Positions 9,201 to 18,759 are shown, counted from the stretch's first letter. The stretch is 64,000 nt of DNA from Oscillospiraceae bacterium (GCA_021201235.1 JAJQFI010000025.1:1-64000), one strand, 5' to 3'. Numbers and translations: made by a program. Notes: a model not told the origin generated them from the letters alone.

Positions 9201-12200
9201 TGTGTAGACTTCACTTATAGACGAACCGTTAGAACCGCTGTAATTAGCTGTGATAGCTCCATTAGCCCCAACCGTCAGGATAACAGTATTTCCTCCACTC
9301 ATGATGGTGTATGTTCCCTCGGTAAGACCGATTATGCTTACCCACCAGTAGTGTGTGCCGGAATAGCCAGCAAACGATCCGGGATAGCTTATTGTTGCAT
9401 TATGTGAATCCGTTAAGGTGATTTCAAGGTTATAATCACTCTCGAAGTTTCCTGCAGAAATAGAACCATCGGTTGTCGTTATTGTCAGGCTTTCGTCCTG
9501 CTTGACATATAACTGCGCAGCAGGAGTAGTTGCTACGGTATTCACGCTGTTTGAAGCATCGAATACAATGATGTTTACGCCGCCTATTGAAGTTACCGAC
9601 GGAGCCGTCTGACTCTGGATGTAGACATAATATACATCGTCGATTTCTTCATAGCCATCGGGTGCGCTGGTCTCAACCATCTTATAGATGGTATCATAGT
9701 TCAGACCTACCGTGTTGTCGCCGTCGGCAACGGTCAGTCTCTTTATCGTTCCGCCGGTTGCGTTTCCGTTTGTGCCAACAGGAGTGAGAGAGAACGTTGC
9801 GCCATAAATGGTCTCGTTGTCCTCGTTTACCTTGTTGATGATAAGATTGCCCTCAGTTCCTATACCACTTGTCTTCTGGTTGTAGGAAACCTCGATGGTG
9901 TATGATTCAGTATCAGCAGAATCTCCGTTTTCGCCGAACAGCTCTACACTGTTGGTGATCTCATCGTTTGTCCATGTATCCGCCTTGAGGTGAAGATGGC
10001 AATAGTAAACGATAGTGACAGGTGTGGAGTCGGGTATCGTAAATGTGATTACATTCGAACCCACATCGTAAACCACAGAATAGTCTGTTCCTCTTTCAAG
10101 GAGCTCATACGAGGTATAAGCTTTCCAGTTTATCGTTACTGTATCAGTACTGAATGCCATAACGTTTGATGGATCAATTGTCGTGGTGACTTCCTGACCA
10201 TATGATCCCTGATCTATTACTGACGATACGTAAGTATACTGAGATATGCTGACACCGTTCTCGATAGCGCTTTCACTCCAGAGTGAAAGTCCTGAGCCGA
10301 GAGTGTCCGTTACAGTCAGGGCATTGCCGTTGTTCAGCGTTTCGCCTGCTGAGTTGATGGTGAGAGTGTAGATTACAGTATCGCCAACTACAGCTACATA
10401 ATCCATGCTGTCACTGATGGATGTCATATACTTAGCAGTCTTCTTGATGTAATCAACCGCCTCGTACTTGTAATATGTTCCGGCAGTCGCTTCACTGGTA
10501 TTGCGCTTGCTACCGTCGACATATGCAGTAGCACTGTTCGTGAGGAAGAAGCCCTTATTGCCCCAAAACTGAGCCGCAATAGCATCGGCATATGCAGCGC
10601 GCAGATATTTCTTGAATGTTGAGGTAAAAACAATGTGATATGACATCTCGACGCTGGTGGCTGTTATATCGGTGATGGTGAACGTTATCTCACCTGTCGA
10701 CGATATGCTGTAGTCATCAGCCAGAGTGCCGCCGGTTATGTTCACACTGTCGAGTGCGAATGCTTTTGAGTAATCCTCACCATAAACTGCTGCATATGCT
10801 ACCCACGCATTGTACAGGTAGTTGGTATCATCATTGCTATCCAATCCGCTTGAATCTCTTGCAATGCTGAGCTGATCCACTATCGTGAGAACCTGATCAG
10901 AGGCTACATTGGAAGTGTTTATAGTGAGCGAATAATCAAGGTAGTCCGACGATCCCCATTGGGTTGCACTCTTCGTCAGAATCTCCTCAGAGGAACTTTC
11001 AACCTTGACAGTCTCGGTTTCTGTCTGACTCGGAGGTGTGGTGAAGCCGGTAACCGGGAAGTTAGCGCCTACCCTGTTTGTGTAGGTAAGGGTGGAAGTG
11101 CTTGTGCTTGGATCAACTATGGTTGTTCTGTACTTCAGGGTGATTGTGTCGCCCTGTGAAAATGTCGTGGTGCCGTCATCAGCAACAAACGTGAATGATG
11201 TGCCGTCGGAGGTTGTGACGGTGGCGGTTGTGCTGCCGCCGGAAGTATACGCAATAGTTGCGGATGCCGAGCCGGAAATATAGGTCATATCGCCGGTAAC
11301 GACTGTATCGGTTATTGTAAGATCCGAAAGTGCAAAGCCGTCATATGGAACTGTGAATGTTACAGTCCACTCGATTTCGTTCTCATCGGTGACCTTTTTG
11401 CCGCTCTTTGTCAGATAGTCGTAAGGCGTGATATATGTTGAAGCTGTGCTGCTAACATCATCCCCGTCAATCTCCGCCTCGAATTTGTTGTAGAAGTAGC
11501 CGCCGTAAAGAAGCTGTTCCTCAGTGAGAGTGTATGTATATGTGTATACCCAATAGCCATCAGACCAGTTTGTCGGCTCTACCCATGTCCATCCGGAATC
11601 CGTCAGGTCGGGAATGCTCAGGCTCTCGGAATACTCCGTAGCTGAACCCATGGTAAGGGTATCGCTGATGTTTGTCACCAACAGGCTGTCAGTTGACCTG
11701 TTGCCAGTGAATCCATTGTAGTAGAGTTTTATGGTGTAGGTTATCGTGCCATCCGACGATGAATATGAGCTGGTCTTCGATACAGTCAGCTTGTATACAT
11801 TCATATTGTCAGAACCGGTTGCTGTTTTGCCATCATTGTATGTAAGTGTAGCGGTGTTATTGACATAAGTCCAGCTACCGGTGCTCATATAGTTATCGAC
11901 TTCCGTTGCATCATACGACATGGAGTAAGTGATCGTAATTGTTTCGTCGGTCAGAATAACTCCGCTTAAAGCAGCTGAAAGGTCGTCAAAGCTCGAATAT
12001 GTATAGGTGACACCGTCGATGACGACTGAAATGTCTCCATACAAAGTGCCGACAGCACCGGTGGACAAATCCGAAAAGTCTTCCAGCCTGGCATAGCCGT
12101 CGCTGCTTGCCTTTACGGTAACAACCCATTCCTGAATATAGATATCGTCGGTAGCATTATAGGTAGCATATGTGGAATTTGCGCTCTTGCTGACAGAAAG

Positions 12201-12809
12201 AGTTCCGCTGTTTGAATAATTGACGGTGACCGTTTGGCTGTCAAAGCCGAGAGTTATTGTCCCATTCTGCAAATCGGTTGCGCTCAGGTTATCAGCGTCA
12301 ACATTGCCATAGAGCATTACGCTTCCGGATATATTGCTCTGATTGTTTTCAGATATGACGACGAGCTCGAAGTAGTAAACTCCATTCTCTTCAACAAAGC
12401 GATAATACTGACCGTTGGTGATACCAATAGCAGTCCACTCGGTTTTGAGTATCATATCGAGATTCTCAGCTTTAATCGCATATCTGTAGAGAGTTACAGC
12501 AACAACGTTACCGTAAGCGTCAACTTCATTTACGCTCGTACCGTTTGCCATTCTGTACGTAATATCAACACGGATCTCGGTTTTATCGGTAACAGTATCG
12601 CTGCTTCCAAGAGAACCTCCGCCTTGGGTCTTGATTCCAATCTGTTCCAATGTCAACGTCGTATAATCGGTACCAATGATCGTATACGTCGTACCGTTGA
12701 TTGTGACAGTCTCCTCTTCTGCCTGCATTGATGAAATTGGCAAAACATTGACCATCATTACAACAGCCAACAGGAGCGACAAAATTCTTCTTAATTTGTG
12801 TGTTTTCAT
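6267..12809 (-). CDS. Giant sortase-anchored Cna_B/SpaA-type adhesin
   Basis: This 2180-residue protein starts with a signal peptide (about 1-30, MKTHKLRRILSLLLAVVMM) and ends with the sorting signal NPKTG (about 2155), a hydrophobic segment and AKRR. It should be covalently anchored to the cell wall, with NPKTG in place of the usual LPxTG. The first half holds beta-rich repeats related to DUF11/isopeptide-type adhesin domains. SpaA-like modules follow near 1150-1450 (VNKVNEDNETIYGATFSLTP). The C-terminal third has seven Cna_B repeats beginning KVWDD, KAWVG, GTKTW, GTKTW, KVWDD, KVWSD and KVWND. Cna_B domains usually form intramolecular Lys-Asn isopeptide bonds and act as stalks. GGAAGGG precedes the ATG. 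The ligand is unknown and no sortase gene is in the window. Confidence 0.85.
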   Translation of the reverse strand: MKTHKLRRILSLLLAVVMMVNVLPISSMQAEEETVTINGTTYTIIGTDYTTLTLEQIGIKTQGGGSLGSSDTVTDKTEIRVDITYRMANGTSVNEVDAYGNVVAVTLYRYAIKAENLDMILKTEWTAIGITNGQYYRFVEENGVYYFELVVISENNQSNISGSVMLYGNVDADNLSATDLQNGTITLGFDSQTVTVNYSNSGTLSVSKSANSTYATYNATDDIYIQEWVVTVKASSDGYARLEDFSDLSTGAVGTLYGDISVVIDGVTYTYSSFDDLSAALSGVILTDETITITYSMSYDATEVDNYMSTGSWTYVNNTATLTYNDGKTATGSDNMNVYKLTVSKTSSYSSSDGTITYTIKLYYNGFTGNRSTDSLLVTNISDTLTMGSATEYSESLSIPDLTDSGWTWVEPTNWSDGYWVYTYTYTLTEEQLLYGGYFYNKFEAEIDGDDVSSTASTYITPYDYLTKSGKKVTDENEIEWTVTFTVPYDGFALSDLTITDTVVTGDMTYISGSASATIAYTSGGSTTATVTTSDGTSFTFVADDGTTTFSQGDTITLKYRTTIVDPSTSTSTLTYTNRVGANFPVTGFTTPPSQTETETVKVESSSEEILTKSATQWGSSDYLDYSLTINTSNVASDQVLTIVDQLSIARDSSGLDSNDDTNYLYNAWVAYAAVYGEDYSKAFALDSVNITGGTLADDYSISSTGEITFTITDITATSVEMSYHIVFTSTFKKYLRAAYADAIAAQFWGNKGFFLTNSATAYVDGSKRNTSEATAGTYYKYEAVDYIKKTAKYMTSISDSMDYVAVVGDTVIYTLTINSAGETLNNGNALTVTDTLGSGLSLWSESAIENGVSISQYTYVSSVIDQGSYGQEVTTTIDPSNVMAFSTDTVTINWKAYTSYELLERGTDYSVVYDVGSNVITFTIPDSTPVTIVYYCHLHLKADTWTNDEITNSVELFGENGDSADTESYTIEVSYNQKTSGIGTEGNLIINKVNEDNETIYGATFSLTPVGTNGNATGGTIKRLTVADGDNTVGLNYDTIYKMVETSAPDGYEEIDDVYYVYIQSQTAPSVTSIGGVNIIVFDASNSVNTVATTPAAQLYVKQDESLTITTTDGSISAGNFESDYNLEITLTDSHNATISYPGSFAGYSGTHYWWVSIIGLTEGTYTIMSGGNTVILTVGANGAITANYSGSNGSSISEVYTYNTLTASITIENTTTNSLTINMYADGGSTQLKGAEFTLKANTSLENISASGDFTLSADCYSLTFTTTTSAMVFYGLPDGSYTLTETAAPSGYLTSGNTVTFTVSGGVISLNNVKNDSLTVYNEVDSSAPQTATLTVSKSYADADGNTLSGTDIDSLVAEFTLTPANGTAGSAQTVKITGANTGEFTGLEYNGTYTLSETDVPDGYTAAADVTITIANGEVSGYSNNTVAVTNVAKTSITVYKVWDDGGNRDKTRTSITINLLAGGSKIASVDLTDANETADNTWSYTFTDLDVYDTNGNKIVYTVEEDGVSSVYTSSGEGNSSNNYTITNSYSFKTTEVEVTKAWVGDDNNLSARPSEITVVLTKNGSDSTQTITLNSGNNWTGSFKSLPVNDENGDPIAYGVKEVTVNGYRSDITGDVDDGYTITNTYEPPLVTISVSGTKTWVDGGLSHDNATEITLTLCRTTADNPTDSDWDEVSATVSWSGNTYTYSNLDKYDLSTGKTYTYKVVESELSDYTSESKQTSTGYDFTNTIKQVTIFVSGTKTWIDPAGTTHPDITIELYRDGTKIDDVTLSDGTTTYEFTGLDKYDLTDGHAYKYTVKEVAVSGYTPEQNGNDFTNVQITTEVTVNKVWDDAENQDGLREDYSVTLYKTVNGVETKVDSQTLSANTLTYTWTELPTYETVNGTQYEVSYTVEETGVPSGYTASDPVGDVATGFEITNSHTPYTTEVSVTKVWSDAGDYDGVRPDSITVTLTGSDGKTYTADLTKDNNWEYTFTDLPVYWNEGTEIEYTLEEVKVEGYTSAITGDAENGFTVTNSHTPHVEPSQAYTNIGVTKVWNDDNDADGVRPASVTIALYRDGVATGRTITLSEANNWTASFTHLPVYNGTAAYSYTVAELNVPAEYTATVTGGNGSFTITNTHMPVVEIEEPVEATNTDEEEDGEAAEASETESNPKTGIALSILPMVVAALAVASAKRR

Positions 12810-12996
12810 GGTTCCACAACCCTTCCAAAAGTTTTAGTTTAACCCGATAAAATCTATCTTCGACAGAAAAGAATATAAAATTCTGCCGCTCTTTGTGGCA
12901 AGCAGAGGGCTTAAGAAAAAACACTTGGCATGTAGTAAAACGTTCCCCTACAAATTTATCAGCGCGAGACTACATGTGTCAATAACTCTGTCTATC

Positions 12997-13025
12997 ATTC
13001 TATCACTGATTCTCCAATATGTCAA
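12997..13025 (-). promoter_or_regulatory. Sigma-A-type promoter of the giant adhesin
   Basis: On the minus strand TTGACA (13020-13025) and TAGAAT (12997-13002) are 17 nt apart. The predicted leader to the ATG at 12809 is about 180 nt. Confidence 0.6.
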
Positions 13026-13046
13026 GACTTTTTTGACAATTTCAAG

Positions 13047-16000
13047 TCACGTTTGGCAATTTTGCTTTTTCGAGATTTTCGCCCGCCGCCTCAGCAAAAG
13101 TGTTGTTGCAACGATAATCATCAGGCTTCCAACCGCATAAGCCACCGGCAAACTGACGCCGCCCGTCTCGGGGAGTTCGACCTGCACAAACTGGTCAGTC
13201 ACCTGAACATACACCGAGCGGGAGTACAGGCTCGTTATCGGGGTTGTTATTGTGGTATAGGCGTAGGAAACATCAGCTCCTGATGTCACACGCGCTTGGT
13301 GGTAAGCCGTATCTTGGAAGATTTGCAGGTATGACCAGCCCTCATCAGTGGTGAGCTTAGCATTGTTGATATAGCCGTCTGCCGAAGAACGGGCTGTATT
13401 CACAGCGTAATCATTTATAGTGCTATTGAGAGTTCCATCATATTCGAGATATGCGTGGTCAGCCGAAGCGTTCCAAAGTGAGTTTGCATTTTCTACGAAC
13501 TCAGTAAAGTTGAACGTTTCGGACTCACCAGTATTCACCTGTAGAGTGGTGTAAATCCACGAGAGGGTGTTGTCGATATCGCCGATAACCGCCATCTGGT
13601 CGAGGGTGCTGACGATATATCCCGCAGAACGGGCAACGGACACACCGTCATACGGAGTTCCTGCATTTGCATAGACCGTGCTTGAGGTGACAAGCACCAT
13701 AACCTCGGTGGTATTGAGCAGGTAGCCGCTCGGGGCGGAAATCTCTCGGATATAATAGGTTCCTATTTCTTCCTCAAGATTGTCGAACACTGCCGTGCCG
13801 TCCTCGTCGGTGGTGTATTTGAAGCCGGTATATGCAGATGTCTGGTCACCTTTCGCCACAGTTGTCTCAACTTCCTTTGGCGTGATGGTGTATGTCGTGC
13901 CGTCTATTTCAACCGTGATTACACCCTCGGTGCTGTCCTCGGTAGAGCTGATGGTATATGTGCCGGTCGTACCGGGAGCATCCTTGACGTAAGCCACACC
14001 TTTATTATCTCCGTCGGTATCTGCTTCAAGATAAATCAGCGTGCTGTCATCTGCGACATAGTAAATCTTGCCGTCGGACTCTTCGCTCACCTCATACAGC
14101 GCAAATCTCGCACCGTTGACGAGGTTTCCGTAAACGTCTAACTTCTGCACCAAAAGCATATTGCTCAGGTTCGGCACCTGAATGGATGCACCGAAAATGC
14201 GGGTGAAGCTTGTTGCGTCAATGCGGTAAGTGTTTGAAGAAGTTGCCGCACTGAGAGAATCTTCTGTCGTATAGTAAATAGCAACAGTGTACTGGGTATT
14301 GCTCTTCTCGTTGTCATCCAAGAGATAGTAATATGTGCCGATATCTCCCGGCAAAGCGGTCAGGAGCACCTGCATCGCGCCGCTCGTCGTGCCGAGCTCA
14401 AACACAGAATCGCTGTAGCCGTTGTTCTCCATCTGCTGAGCCGCTTCGATTGCCGCCGTTATTATGGTTTCGTTGGTATATGAACTGTCACTCATAACGG
14501 TATACCCCGACTCGTCAGAGCCGTAAACAGGTGCCCAGTGAGTTGGATCATCATCCGTCGACGCATCACCGTTCCCTACATACTTCATAACTACAGCAAA
14601 CAACGTGCCGTTTACTCCATCGCCAGATGTTGCGCTCGGGTCGTAGTATGTATATGTATCTCCATTTGTAGTGGTTATCTCATTTGTCGCCGTGATAAGC
14701 TCGGTGGTGGCGGCGTATACGCCAGACTCATAGGTGTTATCACAGTCGAGAACTCTGCTGTCGACTATCCTCAGATAGATATCCTCGGAAATGATTCTGT
14801 ATCCCTTGGGGACGGAAATCTCCCGGGCTATGAAGTATGTGCCGAACAGCTCCTCAAGTTCCGGCAATGAATACGGAAGCAAATCGTCATCGACAAACTC
14901 CATCTCACCGTTTGCATCCGTTGTGCCGACATACTTAGCAGTGATAAGAACACTTCCACTTGAATCACAGATATTGCCGTTACTGTCTATAGTATAAGTC
15001 CTGGCATCAATTTTATCAGATACCACAGTTGCAAGTTCTTTATCATCAGGTGCTGTAGTTTCATCATAGCTGTCATACAAATACCAATAATTACCGTCAG
15101 CGTCCTTCGTTGCGCTGTAGACAGCAAATCCTGCGCCCTCAATAGCTTCGCCGTACTGGTTTATCTTGGAGATGCTCGTTTCGGGAATCTCGGTAAGGTT
15201 GAACTTAAGCAACAGGTTCGACGCCGAATTGCCTCGCTCGAGGTAATAGAACTTGAGGGTATGATAAGTGCCATTGTCGTAAGTATAACCAACAACACTG
15301 CCACTATCGTCTGTAACTTCAGCCCAGTCATATTTATCGTCAACGCCTGCCGCCTCATAGGCACTTTTAAGCGTGTTGGTCACTGCTCCGTTGATTGTAA
15401 CATCGCCGGTAGCAAAATTAATAGTTACGCTTGCGGCACTATGAATACCGCCGAGATCGGCAACGAGAACATTGTCAATAAATATCCAGACGTCGTCATC
15501 ACCCGAAAACTCAAACGTCGTCGCAGTAGTCTGGCTCGGCGAAGTATAACCGCCGTTCTGCTGAACAAATCTTGTTGTAATTGACATGCCGAAATAGTGG
15601 TTGAGTACACTTGCTTCGGCAGTGGTCAAATCTGCCGCTTCTTCGTAAGTATCGAACGGGAAAAATTGTCCGCTTGCAACTGCGGGCTCGCTATAGAGAA
15701 TGAACGAGTTGGAATCTTCATCGTATTGGGCGTAATTAGTGGCGCAGTTATAGGAATAATATCCATCTTCATCTACTTGCAATAAGTTCTGAACATTGCG
15801 ATAAGAGGCTTTACCATTCTGCGCATATGAAGTGCTGAAAAGATATTCAAGGGATTCAACATTAGCACTGCCTACCATATCATCATCCAATATAGGGTAG
15901 CCATTACTCAGCAATTTTTCAACCATACCCGAACGAACTGCACTCGACCCTGTCCATTTGTTGTAATCGTTTGCACTTGAAACAGTCCACTGTCCGGGAT

Positions 16001-17558
16001 TATAGGCAAATTTCAAAGTATGGTCTGCGTTAATGCCGGTATCATAGTTTACTCCGACATCCACAGCATCTTGGGTTACAGTCCAGTAGTCAAACAGGTT
16101 GATAACCGTGCCGGAGGGAGAGATGGTGTCGGTGATGATGTAGACATCGAGGTAGACGTTTGAACGAGGGATGCCAGTGTCGGAAGTATAATTTCCTGCC
16201 TTGCTGTCTACGACCTGCACATACCAGTTGCCGTCAACTTGGACATAGGAAGCGTAGCCGGTAATTGCCGTTGGAGAGTCCGCATTTTCCGCATACTTAA
16301 TTGGACACCAAGCGGTATATGTTTCGGTAAAGCCATATCCATAACTTCCGAGAAGGCTTTCAAAATATGATATAGGGACAAGATAGTAATTCGTGTCATC
16401 TATTGCATACGTCAGAACGTCAGTAATTGCGTCGGTAAATCCAACACCCTGAGTCCAAGTCGTCGGTCCGAGATTGGTTGTACTGCTCGAGCTACTGAAA
16501 GTAAACAGATAGAAGTCATCGACGGTATAAACGGTGTAAGTTTCTGTGCCAACGGTGATAGATGAGTACGCTGTGCTTGCGAGCAGGACTATTCCCTGCT
16601 CTTCGATTTCTTCGGTTTCCTCCGACGCCATCATGATGCCGAATTCGGAGAAGGAGTCGGAGGTGAAGGTGACCGACTGGGTGTCTTCGGTGGTTTCGAC
16701 GGTGGCGGGAAGAGGCTCGGTCGAGGTATCGGTGAAGTGGGTGACATAAACGGAATCCATATCAACGCCTTCGCCGGTGTAGGTGACCGTGACGGTAACC
16801 GAAGCGGCAGGCTCAATCTCTATGCCCTCGTAGTACAAGCCGATGTTGAAGAGGCGGAAACCATGGTAGGGGTCGGTTTCGTCGAAGTCGCTCCAGCCAT
16901 AGAGCTCGGCGGCTTCGGCATAGCGCGCGAGGAAGTTCTCGGAATCCTGCGCGTATTCATAGGCGACGAGCTCGGTGCCCTCGGGCAGAGCGGCGTCCTC
17001 GCCGTAGCTGACGGTGATGATGTAGTCGGTGCCGACAAACTCAAGCGTTGCGAAATCTTCCGCAGACACGTCGAGCTCCTCGATTTCTTCGATGATAATT
17101 TCGTCTGATTCGTCAAGAGTGATTTCCTCGTCTTCGGCTTCCTCGACGGTATAGGTCACGTTGGCATAACCGAGAATCGAATCGCCGGTAGGATATTCAA
17201 TAAGAGCGACGGTATCGATAGTTTCGCCACTTTCAGTGTCAGAAACTGCATAGTTGCCCTGAATGACGGTGATGGTCTCGTCGACGGCGACGACTATGGC
17301 AGTGACATCCGCTCTGCCATCAAGGTCGGTGTCAATAAAGGCGACATCGCCGACTTCGGGAGTATAGGCGTCGGCGGTCTGGTAATAGCCGAGCTCCGCA
17401 AGCTCGACCGACCAGGCGAAGGCTCCCGAGTTGTAGGTGAGCTCCTCAGCGACGCCGGCATAATCGAGGCAGAAGGCAACAAACATCGAATCCCAGTCGG
17501 AGTACTCACTGCCGTAATACAAGCCGCCATACCACGCGCCGTAGCGGGTGTAACCCAA
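13047..17558 (-). CDS. LPETG-anchored adhesin with CHAP-like and fibro-slime domains, 5'-truncated
   Basis: The listed start is a TTG at 17558, but the same frame stays open to a TAA at 17838 with no ATG or GTG start and no signal peptide. The sequence upstream of 17558 (HSEECYETTLICELSEH and IAYSQIGYTESTANYTLAED) belongs to the N-terminal part of the family. The CHAP-like segment reads SDWDSMFVAFCLDYAGV; as I know the family it should read WCAMFVSFC, so the catalytic Cys is replaced. A fibro-slime domain (DDDVWIFIDNVLVADLGGIH) lies near residue 690. SpaA-like pilin modules follow near 790 and 1130, and the LPETG signal with a membrane helix and Arg tail is at about 1462. Export is doubtful without a signal peptide, so this is probably a degenerate adhesin. 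Confidence 0.75.
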   Translation of the reverse strand: MGYTRYGAWYGGLYYGSEYSDWDSMFVAFCLDYAGVAEELTYNSGAFAWSVELAELGYYQTADAYTPEVGDVAFIDTDLDGRADVTAIVVAVDETITVIQGNYAVSDTESGETIDTVALIEYPTGDSILGYANVTYTVEEAEDEEITLDESDEIIIEEIEELDVSAEDFATLEFVGTDYIITVSYGEDAALPEGTELVAYEYAQDSENFLARYAEAAELYGWSDFDETDPYHGFRLFNIGLYYEGIEIEPAASVTVTVTYTGEGVDMDSVYVTHFTDTSTEPLPATVETTEDTQSVTFTSDSFSEFGIMMASEETEEIEEQGIVLLASTAYSSITVGTETYTVYTVDDFYLFTFSSSSSTTNLGPTTWTQGVGFTDAITDVLTYAIDDTNYYLVPISYFESLLGSYGYGFTETYTAWCPIKYAENADSPTAITGYASYVQVDGNWYVQVVDSKAGNYTSDTGIPRSNVYLDVYIITDTISPSGTVINLFDYWTVTQDAVDVGVNYDTGINADHTLKFAYNPGQWTVSSANDYNKWTGSSAVRSGMVEKLLSNGYPILDDDMVGSANVESLEYLFSTSYAQNGKASYRNVQNLLQVDEDGYYSYNCATNYAQYDEDSNSFILYSEPAVASGQFFPFDTYEEAADLTTAEASVLNHYFGMSITTRFVQQNGGYTSPSQTTATTFEFSGDDDVWIFIDNVLVADLGGIHSAASVTINFATGDVTINGAVTNTLKSAYEAAGVDDKYDWAEVTDDSGSVVGYTYDNGTYHTLKFYYLERGNSASNLLLKFNLTEIPETSISKINQYGEAIEGAGFAVYSATKDADGNYWYLYDSYDETTAPDDKELATVVSDKIDARTYTIDSNGNICDSSGSVLITAKYVGTTDANGEMEFVDDDLLPYSLPELEELFGTYFIAREISVPKGYRIISEDIYLRIVDSRVLDCDNTYESGVYAATTELITATNEITTTNGDTYTYYDPSATSGDGVNGTLFAVVMKYVGNGDASTDDDPTHWAPVYGSDESGYTVMSDSSYTNETIITAAIEAAQQMENNGYSDSVFELGTTSGAMQVLLTALPGDIGTYYYLLDDNEKSNTQYTVAIYYTTEDSLSAATSSNTYRIDATSFTRIFGASIQVPNLSNMLLVQKLDVYGNLVNGARFALYEVSEESDGKIYYVADDSTLIYLEADTDGDNKGVAYVKDAPGTTGTYTISSTEDSTEGVITVEIDGTTYTITPKEVETTVAKGDQTSAYTGFKYTTDEDGTAVFDNLEEEIGTYYIREISAPSGYLLNTTEVMVLVTSSTVYANAGTPYDGVSVARSAGYIVSTLDQMAVIGDIDNTLSWIYTTLQVNTGESETFNFTEFVENANSLWNASADHAYLEYDGTLNSTINDYAVNTARSSADGYINNAKLTTDEGWSYLQIFQDTAYHQARVTSGADVSYAYTTITTPITSLYSRSVYVQVTDQFVQVELPETGGVSLPVAYAVGSLMIIVATTLLLRRRAKISKKQNCQT

Positions 17559-17797
17559 GTGTGTTACGCCGTCCTCTGCGAGAGTATAATTAGCGGTCGA
17601 TTCGGTATAGCCGATTTGCGAGTAGGCGATGTTGACGATGTCGGTTCTCAGGTCGCCGGTGAGAATGGGAAGAGTTGCCTCCCAATCGACGGCAGTTTCG
17701 ACGTCAGCCTCAAGATTGACGAGGCAGTCGACCGTGTGGACGTGCTCGGAGAGCTCACAAATCAGCGTTGTTTCGTAGCATTCTTCGCTGTGGGTGC

Positions 17798-17900
17798 GGG
17801 GCTCGATACCCTGGCGAGTATCTATCAGCCGTGGGCTTTACCCTGCCCCACGCGCAGTACAGCTTTAACGTGCCGCCGCACGGGAAGTATCTCTGCTTCC
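17798..17900 (-). ncRNA. Structured RNA leader element, second copy (partial)
   Basis: The minus-strand RNA aligns with 35374-35475 over about 100 nt. It folds into the same hairpins: CGTGC/GCACG around GGCG, then CGTGG/CCACG, then GATAC/GTATC. The second and third stems differ from the other copy by compensatory changes (CTTGG/CCAAG and GATGC/GCATC). Homology ends near 17798, where adhesin coding sequence begins. I do not recognise a named RNA family. Confidence 0.5.
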
Positions 17901-17906
17901 ATGTAT

Positions 17907-17935
17907 ATTATATGCTATCTTGGCAAAAAAAGCAA
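17907..17935 (-). promoter_or_regulatory. Promoter of the RNA leader upstream of the truncated adhesin
   Basis: On the minus strand TTGCTT (17930-17935), a 17-nt spacer and TATAAT (17907-17912) are present. This is the same arrangement as in front of the PBECR4 leader and the CptI-like RNA. Confidence 0.6.
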
Positions 17936-18032
17936 CATTTTTCTTTAAAGATTTTTCAGTATGCGTAAAGGAAAATTTTACCGCATACCATACCAACATT
18001 CTGCCCAAACTAATCCAAAAGGAGTTGATTAT

Positions 18033-18275
18033 ATGGCTATGAAGCCCGATGAGAAGCGGAGCGAGCTTCTTGATTCTTTGGTTGACATCAGGGATGTCAG
18101 GATTGACAGGACTTTACCTCTTGAGGAGCGGATGAAATCCTATGTCGAACAGATTGGGAACCCATATATGTTCAAGGTCGGCGACACTGTGGTCAGACTG
18201 AACCTGATAAAAATTTCCCCGAATCGGATATGCCGGTGTCTTGTTTTCTTCATTCCGATATGGTATACTAATTAA
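18033..18275 (+). CDS. DUF6870-like protein with replaced C-terminus (fragment)
   Basis: The ATG at 18033 has AAAGGAG upstream and is preferred over the longer frame from 17961. Residues 1-54 (MAMKPDEKRSELLDSLVDIR, then GNPYMFKVGDTVVRLNL) match DUF6870, a small family of unknown function found on mobile elements with serine recombinases. The end of the family, which normally continues with an acidic helix, is missing. After VVRLNL the frame runs through unrelated hydrophobic sequence to a chance stop. It is probably a broken remnant of the element that also left the recombinase fragment. Confidence 0.5.
   Translation: MAMKPDEKRSELLDSLVDIRDVRIDRTLPLEERMKSYVEQIGNPYMFKVGDTVVRLNLIKISPNRICRCLVFFIPIWYTN
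18241..18269 (+). promoter_or_regulatory. Promoter of the GNAT acetyltransferase gene
   Basis: TTGTTT (18241-18246), a 17-nt spacer and TATACT (18264-18269) lie about 50 nt before the ATG at 18316. Confidence 0.5.
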
Positions 18276-18315
18276 TGTATGCGAGTACAAATCGGAATCT
18301 GGAGAGGATAGCGGA

Positions 18316-18759
18316 ATGATTCGTGAAGCAAAAGAATGTGAATTAAATGAAATATTGCAGTTATATTTGTATCTTCATGAAACAAGTATTCCTGATGATA
18401 CGGAACATCTCCGGACAGTCTGGTCAGAAATCATCAATGACAAGCACCATCATTTGATTATTTGTGAAGTGGATGGAAAAATAGTATCGTCCTGCGTGTG
18501 TGTAATCATCCCCAATTTGACCAGAGATGTTCGCCCATATGCGTTTATAGAGAATGTAGTTACTCATAAGGAATACCGTCATTGCGGATATGCTACTGGA
18601 TGTTTAAATTACGCGAAAGAAATCGCAAAGAGTGAAAACTGCTATAAGATAATGCTGTTGACCGGAGCAAAAAATGCGGAGACATTGGATTTTTACAGGA
18701 AAGCCGGTTATAACAGTACAGATAAGACTGCGTTTATTCAGTGGATTGATGGGAAGTAA
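18316..18759 (+). CDS. GNAT-family N-acetyltransferase
   Basis: This 147-residue protein has a single GNAT fold for transfer of an acetyl group from acetyl-CoA to an amine. The core strand and acetyl-CoA loop are seen in AFIENVVTHKEYRHCGYATG (about 75-94). This matches the V-x-x-x-x-R/Q-x-x-G-x-G/A motif, with C and Y in the loop. The C-terminal ETLDFYRKAGYNSTDKTAF is the usual substrate-side end. The ATG at 18316 follows GGAGAGG. It has its own promoter and terminator and is flanked by element debris, so it is likely cargo. The substrate cannot be predicted. Confidence 0.8.
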   Translation: MIREAKECELNEILQLYLYLHETSIPDDTEHLRTVWSEIINDKHHHLIICEVDGKIVSSCVCVIIPNLTRDVRPYAFIENVVTHKEYRHCGYATGCLNYAKEIAKSENCYKIMLLTGAKNAETLDFYRKAGYNSTDKTAFIQWIDGK

